From: Nitriliruptoraceae bacterium | GTDB lineage: Bacteria; Actinomycetota; Nitriliruptoria; Nitriliruptorales; Nitriliruptoraceae | NCBI GenBank assembly: GCA_007125475.1 | Contig: SLDB01000166.1 | Location: 1-8,880, forward strand | DNA length: 8,880 bases | Direction of reading: 5' to 3' | Part shown: in pieces, positions 4,878 through 8,880 of the stretch | Position numbering within the stretch: position 1 is the first letter of the stretch | How the letters are laid out: every line of letters starts with the position of its first letter | Notes under the pieces: model-generated | The model's input: the letters and a program-made list of their open reading frames with translations, nothing else | Database searches by the model: none | What the model was told of the DNA's origin: nothing | Program-made: the position numbers and the translations under genes

Positions 4878-6323
4878 TCACCCCTCGCGTTCCCACGGCT
4901 CGGGTGGCCGGGCGAACGGATCGTCGTCGAGGTACTCGCGCATCTCCACGGCGGCGTCCGGGTCCACGTCGGCGACCAGCAGCGTCCCCGAATCGGTGTG
5001 GGCCTCCTCGACGACGGTGCCGCGACGGTGGGCCAGGGCCACCAGGTCCTGTCGGGCGTACGGGACGTGCCCGCGCACCCGCAGCCGGGGCGAGGGCAGC
5101 AGCGAGGTCAGCCGTTCCACCAGTTCGGCGACCCCTTCCCCGCTGTGGGCCGAGACCAGCACCGGGTCGGCGCCGAGCTCGACGGTGACGCGACGTGCCA
5201 ACGCCGCCAGCTCCGCCGGGTCGGTCTGATCGATCTTGTTCAACACCAGCTGCTGCGGCAGCCCGGCGGCGCCGATCTCCTCCAGCACTTCGTTGACGGC
5301 CGCGATCTGCGCCTGTGCCTCCGGGTGCGAGGCGTCGACGACGTGCAGGAGCACGTCGGCACGGGCGGATTCCTCCAACGTCGAGGTGAACGCCTCCACG
5401 AGGCCGTGCGGGAGCTTGCGGACGAACCCGACCGTGTCGGTGAGCACCACCTCGCGGCCGTCGTCGAGTTCCAGCTGCCGCACCGTCGGGTCGAGGGTGG
5501 CGAACAGCCGGTCCTCGACCTTGACGTCAGCGCCGGTGACGGCGTTCAGCAGCGATGACTTCCCCGCGTTGGTGTAGCCCACCAGCGCCGCGACCTGGAC
5601 GTGGTGGCGCTCCCGCTCCCCGGCCTTGGTCCGGCGGATCTGCGCGTAGCCGTCCAGGTCGCGCTTGAGCTTCGAGATCCGACGCATGATCCGCCGACGG
5701 TCGACCTCCAGCTGGGTCTCCCCCGGGCCACGCCCACCGATCCCGACACCACCGGCGGCACGCCCCCCCGCCTGCCGGGACAGCGCCTCACCCCATCCAC
5801 GCAGCCGCGGCAGCAGGTAGGCCAGCTGCGCCAACTCGACCTGGGCCTTGCCCTCCCGCGACGTCGCGTGCTGCGCGAAGATGTCGAGGATCACGATCGT
5901 GCGGTCGAGGACCTTCTGGCGGACCCGCTCCTCCAACGTGCGCTGCTGGGCGGGGGTGAGCTCGTCGTCGAACACGGCGGCGTCGGCACCGGTTGCCGCG
6001 ACGAGGTCGGCGACCTCGTCGACCTTCCCCCCACCGATGAACGTCGCCGCGTGCGGGGTGTCGCGGCGTTGCACCACCCGCTCGGCGACGGTGGCACCGG
6101 CGGTGTCCAACAGCGCCTCGAGCTCGTCGAGGGAGGCCTCCACCTCGGCAGTGCTCCGCCCCGGCAGCTGCACGCCGACGATCACGGCCCGCTCGACGGG
6201 ACGGATGATGTCGACACCCTCGCGGGGCGCGCCGTCCTCGATGACGTCGCGGCGCTGCCGCCGCAGCTCGGCGCGGGTGAGCCGCTGCTGGTCGTCCTCC
6301 GGGAGCTGTCGCTTCTCGCTCAG
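4878..6323 (-). CDS. hflX: Ribosome-associated GTPase HflX
   Basis: HflX is a translational GTPase-like protein that binds the 50S subunit and splits stalled or heat-damaged ribosomes. From the proposed start it has 481 residues, in the family range. The N-terminal domain contains RAVIVGVQLPGRS (45-57), IGGGKVDEV (96-104) and VFDDELTPAQQR (117-128); the linker carries GGRGPGETQLEVDRRRI (196-212). G-domain motifs are complete: G1 GYTNAGKSS (249-257), G2 ATLDPT (275-280), G3 DTVGF (296-300), G4 NKID (362-365), G5 SA (391-392). No ATG, GTG or TTG occurs in frame near the expected start. The best start is CTG at 6323, overlapping the dapF stop as CTGA with GGAG 8 nt upstream, consistent with translational coupling. 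A GTG at 6185 would remove 46 residues; a GTG at 6569 would overlap dapF by 250 bp and adds Arg-rich sequence unlike the family. Confidence 0.93.
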   Translation of the reverse strand: MSEKRQLPEDDQQRLTRAELRRQRRDVIEDGAPREGVDIIRPVERAVIVGVQLPGRSTAEVEASLDELEALLDTAGATVAERVVQRRDTPHAATFIGGGKVDEVADLVAATGADAAVFDDELTPAQQRTLEERVRQKVLDRTIVILDIFAQHATSREGKAQVELAQLAYLLPRLRGWGEALSRQAGGRAAGGVGIGGRGPGETQLEVDRRRIMRRISKLKRDLDGYAQIRRTKAGERERHHVQVAALVGYTNAGKSSLLNAVTGADVKVEDRLFATLDPTVRQLELDDGREVVLTDTVGFVRKLPHGLVEAFTSTLEESARADVLLHVVDASHPEAQAQIAAVNEVLEEIGAAGLPQQLVLNKIDQTDPAELAALARRVTVELGADPVLVSAHSGEGVAELVERLTSLLPSPRLRVRGHVPYARQDLVALAHRRGTVVEEAHTDSGTLLVADVDPDAAVEMREYLDDDPFARPPEPWEREG

Positions 6324-7228
6324 TGCTCTGTCTCCATCTGGCCGGCACGGGCCGAGGCGACCCAACCGTCGTCGAGGACTCCGCGGGCGACGACGTCCGC
6401 CGCACCGGTCAACGTCACCCCGTCGTCCTCGCTCCGACCGATCCGCAGCACACCACCGGGCAGGTGCACGTCGACCTCCGCGTCGACTTCGCCGCGTCGC
6501 TGCAACACCGCGACCGCGGCACACGCCCCGGTCCCGCACGCCGAGGTCTCCCCCACGCCGCGCTCCCACACCCGCAGGCGCACCGCACCGCGGGAGGCCA
6601 CCTCGACGAACCCCACGTTCACCCCTTCCGGGAAGCGCTCGTCACCCTCCACGGCGGGTCCGAGGCTGGCCACCGGGGCGGCCGCGACGTCGTCGACGAC
6701 CGTGACGGCGTGCGGGTTCCCCATCGACACGACCGCCACCTCGACGGCCTCGGTCACCCCGTCGGCCGGCGCGACGGTGAGCCGGTGGACCTGCGCGTCC
6801 GCGTCGTCGGCGACGAACGGCACCAGGTGTGGCTCGTGGCGGGGCGTGCCCATCGCCACGGCGACCTCGGCGACCGACCCGTCCGGGTGTCGGGAGGTGA
6901 TCCGCACCGGCTTCACCCCCGCACGGGTGGCGATCCGCAACACCCCGTCGGCGTCGGGCTCGGCGACCCCGGAGTCGGCCACGATCTTCGCCGTGACCCG
7001 GACACCGTTGCCGCACATCTCCCCGATCGACCCGTCGGCGTTTCGGTAGTCCATGAACGCATCCGCGTCGGCCCCACCCGACCCGATCCGGATCACCCCG
7101 TCGGCACCGACACCGTGGCGCCGATGGGTCAACGCCCGAACCAGGGCATCGGAGAGTTCGAGGACGTCACCGGGGTCGGTGAGGACCACGAAGTCGTTCT
7201 CGGTGCCGTGTGCGAGGGTGAACTCCAT
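6320..7228 (-). CDS. dapF: Diaminopimelate epimerase
   Basis: DapF converts LL- to meso-diaminopimelate in the cytoplasm, feeding peptidoglycan and lysine synthesis. The 302-residue protein carries both catalytic cysteines: Cys72 in NADGSIGEMCGNGVR (63-77) and Cys231 in GETSACGTGACAA (226-238). Other family landmarks are HGTENDFVVL (7-16), HGVGADGV (38-45) and SMGNPHAV (168-175). It is slightly longer than usual (about 275-290), the extra coming mainly at the C-terminus, whose last codons form the dapF/hflX overlap. The start ATG at 7228 has no good Shine-Dalgarno, but TACCAT ends 7 nt upstream, fitting a leaderless transcript made from an internal promoter; readthrough from miaA across the 57-bp gap is also possible. 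A diaminopimelate-type cell wall is implied. Confidence 0.97.
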   Translation of the reverse strand: MEFTLAHGTENDFVVLTDPGDVLELSDALVRALTHRRHGVGADGVIRIGSGGADADAFMDYRNADGSIGEMCGNGVRVTAKIVADSGVAEPDADGVLRIATRAGVKPVRITSRHPDGSVAEVAVAMGTPRHEPHLVPFVADDADAQVHRLTVAPADGVTEAVEVAVVSMGNPHAVTVVDDVAAAPVASLGPAVEGDERFPEGVNVGFVEVASRGAVRLRVWERGVGETSACGTGACAAVAVLQRRGEVDAEVDVHLPGGVLRIGRSEDDGVTLTGAADVVARGVLDDGWVASARAGQMETEH

Positions 7229-7235
7229 CCCGGCG

Positions 7236-7241
7236 ATGGTA
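7236..7241 (-). promoter_or_regulatory. -10 element of a probable internal, leaderless dapF promoter
   Basis: TACCAT (TANNNT) on the minus strand is followed by exactly 7 nt (CGCCGGG) and then the dapF ATG at 7228, the same geometry as at the thioesterase-like gene. The 57-bp gap after miaA leaves room for a promoter. No canonical -35 is visible; CGACGC lies at about 17-bp spacing. Confidence 0.5.
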
Positions 7242-7285
7242 CGCCCCCCGGCACCACGGCGTCGGCCACGGTGGACGGGGCCGCG

Positions 7286-8203
7286 TCACCCCCACGCCAC
7301 CCGGAGGTGGTCGGGCTCGCACGGGCGACACCGTGGATCGGCCCGGAACCAGGAACGTTGACGCCGGGCGTACCGCCACGTGCGCGCCGCGATGCGCTCG
7401 GCGAGTCCGTCCTCGGGCGCCTCGCCGTCGAGGACCGCGAACGCCTCGGCGTACCCGATCGCCTGAGCGGCGGTGCGCGACAGCGTGGTCGCCGCGCCCA
7501 ACCGCGCGGCCTCCTCGAGGAGCCCGTCGGCGAGCATCGCCTCGGCCCGCCGACGGATCCTGGCGCGCAACACCTCGGTGGGCGGTTCGAGGTAGGCGAC
7601 CCGCAGCCCCGGGTAGCGGGGGGTGAAGTCGTCCCACGCCCGCGCGTACGACGAGAACGTCCGCCCGGTGAGCTCGATCACCTCCAGGGCCCGGATGGTG
7701 CGCCGCACGTTCTGCGGCCCAATCCGGTCGGCCGCGACGGGGTCGAGGTCTTCGAGCACCGCGTGCGCCCCGTGGGGGTCGTGTTCGTGGCGCGCCTGCA
7801 GGCGCCGCCGGACCGCGGGGTCGGTCGGGGGGAACGCGAGGTCGTCGACGACCGCCCGCCAGTACAGCCCGGAGCCGCCGACCAGCAGGGGTGTCACCCC
7901 CCGATCGAAGAGGGTGGCGATCACCCCACGCGCCGCCTGTTGGAACTCGGCGACCGTCATCTGTTGGTCCGGATCGAGGACGTCGACGAGGTGGTGGGGG
8001 ACCTCGGCGCGCTCGGCGGGGGACGGCTTCGCGGTCCCGATGTCCATGCCGCGGTACACCGTGAACGCATCCACGGCGACGATCTCGGTCGGGGCACCGG
8101 CAGCACGGCGGCGACGGGCGACCTCGAGGGCCAACGACGACTTCCCGGCACCCGTCGGCCCCAGCAGCGCCAGAGGGCCGTCCGCCGCCGGCGCGGTCCC
8201 CAC
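7286..8203 (-). CDS. miaA: tRNA dimethylallyltransferase
   Basis: MiaA adds a dimethylallyl group to N6 of A37 in tRNAs that read codons starting with U; MiaB, encoded just upstream, then methylthiolates that base. The 305-residue protein has a P-loop GPTGAGKS (15-22), the VYRGMDIGTAKP substrate loop (49-60) preceded by Asp45, VGGSGLYWRAVVDD (108-121), NVRRTIRALEVIELTG (165-180) and the C-terminal WRYARRQRSWFR (276-287). Two motif positions are unusual: DAFTVYR where DSxQVYR or DAMQLYR is common, and GPTGAGKS where GPTASGKS is common; neither obviously harms function. The GTG start directly follows the miaB stop (TAGGTG, no spacing) with only a weak ribosome-binding site, so translation is probably coupled to miaB. 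Confidence 0.97.
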   Translation of the reverse strand: MGTAPAADGPLALLGPTGAGKSSLALEVARRRRAAGAPTEIVAVDAFTVYRGMDIGTAKPSPAERAEVPHHLVDVLDPDQQMTVAEFQQAARGVIATLFDRGVTPLLVGGSGLYWRAVVDDLAFPPTDPAVRRRLQARHEHDPHGAHAVLEDLDPVAADRIGPQNVRRTIRALEVIELTGRTFSSYARAWDDFTPRYPGLRVAYLEPPTEVLRARIRRRAEAMLADGLLEEAARLGAATTLSRTAAQAIGYAEAFAVLDGEAPEDGLAERIAARTWRYARRQRSWFRADPRCRPCEPDHLRVAWG

Positions 8204-8880
8204 CTACGTACCGACGACGACCGGGAGCGACGACGCAGGCGTGACCGGTGCCTCGTCGATCCGCCACGAGCCACCGGCGGCGAGCGAGGCGGCGGCCGCG
8301 CGGCCCGCGTCGGTGCGGCGGATCGCGGTGGGCGCGTCGGCGATGACGTAGTTCGCCGCCGCTTCGCGGACCTCGACGGTGACGAGGTCACCGGGGGCGT
8401 ACTCCGGCGCACGGGTCGGTCCGTGCTCCGCGGCCGGGAGGTGGACGAGGTGGTTGCCGGGGGTCCTCCCCGACCAGCGCTGCGAGTTCGTCCGCGACGG
8501 CGAGTCCACCAGGACCTCGACACGGCGTCCGACAAGCCGCTGGTGCGCTTCGAGGGAGTGCTGACGGACGCGTGCCTCCAACCGCTGGTAGCGCTCGGCC
8601 ATCACGTCGTCGTCGAGGAAGTCGTCGACCATCTCCGCGGCCGGGGTGCCGGGTCGCGGCGAGTACTGGAACGTGAAGGCCTGGTCGAACCGCACCGCGT
8701 CGACGACCTCGAGGGTCTCCTCGAACTCGGCGTCGGTCTCGGAGGGGAACCCGACGATGATGTCGGTGGTCAGCGCGGCGTCGGGGAGGAGTTCACGGGT
8801 GCGCTCGACGAGGGCGAGGAAACGCCGACGCCGGTAGGACCGTCGCATCGCCCGCAGCACCCGGTCGGAGCCGGACTGCA
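8204..8880 (-). CDS. miaB: tRNA-2-methylthio-N6-dimethylallyladenosine synthase, C-terminal part (N-terminus outside window)
   Basis: MiaB is a radical-SAM methylthiotransferase with two iron-sulfur clusters that modifies tRNA A37 after MiaA. About 224 C-terminal residues are in the window. They begin in the conserved QSGSDRVLRAMRRSYRRRRF stretch of the radical-SAM barrel, continue through LTTDIIVGFPSETDAEFEETL and FTFQYSPRPGTPAAEM, and end in a TRAM RNA-binding domain (from about VGRRVEVLVDSPSR, with GRTPGNHLVHL as its core). The UPF0004 domain and the CxxxCxxC cluster motif would lie upstream of 8880 and cannot be checked. After the TRAM domain there is a tail of about 40 residues rich in Ala/Arg. 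It leads the miaB-miaA-dapF-hflX block. Confidence 0.96.
   Translation of the reverse strand, partial: QSGSDRVLRAMRRSYRRRRFLALVERTRELLPDAALTTDIIVGFPSETDAEFEETLEVVDAVRFDQAFTFQYSPRPGTPAAEMVDDFLDDDVMAERYQRLEARVRQHSLEAHQRLVGRRVEVLVDSPSRTNSQRWSGRTPGNHLVHLPAAEHGPTRAPEYAPGDLVTVEVREAAANYVIADAPTAIRRTDAGRAAAASLAAGGSWRIDEAPVTPASSLPVVVGT

Noticed and set aside
5601..7049. A 482-codon open frame on the plus strand antisense to hflX and dapF
   Set aside because: The opposite strand encodes two clear, motif-complete enzymes; the antisense frame is low-complexity with no recognisable domain.

Overview
The window is very GC-rich (by eye about 70% or more), with dense short-gap coding, many GTG starts and strong third-position GC. 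The order miaB-miaA-dapF-hflX facing lexA, with a membrane LysM gene divergent from lexA and nrdR beyond it, is the arrangement known from Actinomycetota such as mycobacteria. Protein detail looks unlike a close Mycobacterium or Streptomyces relative, so a deeper-branching actinobacterium (for example a nitriliruptorial or acidimicrobial lineage) is my inference. No mobile elements, tRNA, rRNA or CRISPR array were seen.

Layout. 1-605 (minus, cut by the window edge): N-terminal 201 residues of an amidase-signature protein in which all three catalytic triad positions are replaced. 827-1729 (plus): GNAT acetyltransferase with an extra C-terminal domain. 1766-2614 (minus): double-hotdog thioesterase-like protein. 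2769-3236 (plus): nrdR, repressor of ribonucleotide reductase genes. 3297-3680 (minus): small membrane-anchored LysM protein of the YneA/ChiZ type. 3681-4154: a 474-bp divergent control region with four SOS boxes and two sets of 14-bp tandem repeats. 4155-4853 (plus): lexA. 4878-8880 (minus): the tightly packed set miaB (cut by the edge), miaA, dapF, hflX.

How it fits together. LexA and the LysM protein form an SOS module: LexA should repress itself and the divergent LysM gene, a probable damage-induced division regulator, through the shared operators. NrdR links deoxynucleotide supply to the same neighbourhood. The miaB-miaA-dapF-hflX block covers tRNA A37 modification, meso-diaminopimelate synthesis and ribosome rescue or splitting, with a zero-gap miaB/miaA junction and a dapF/hflX junction that seems to require a CTG start.

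The observations most worth a second look are the intact but catalytically stripped amidase, the helically phased array of four LexA boxes (three sharing one 14-mer), the 14-bp tandem repeats beside them, and a recurring TANNNT-N7-ATG arrangement that suggests leaderless transcripts.
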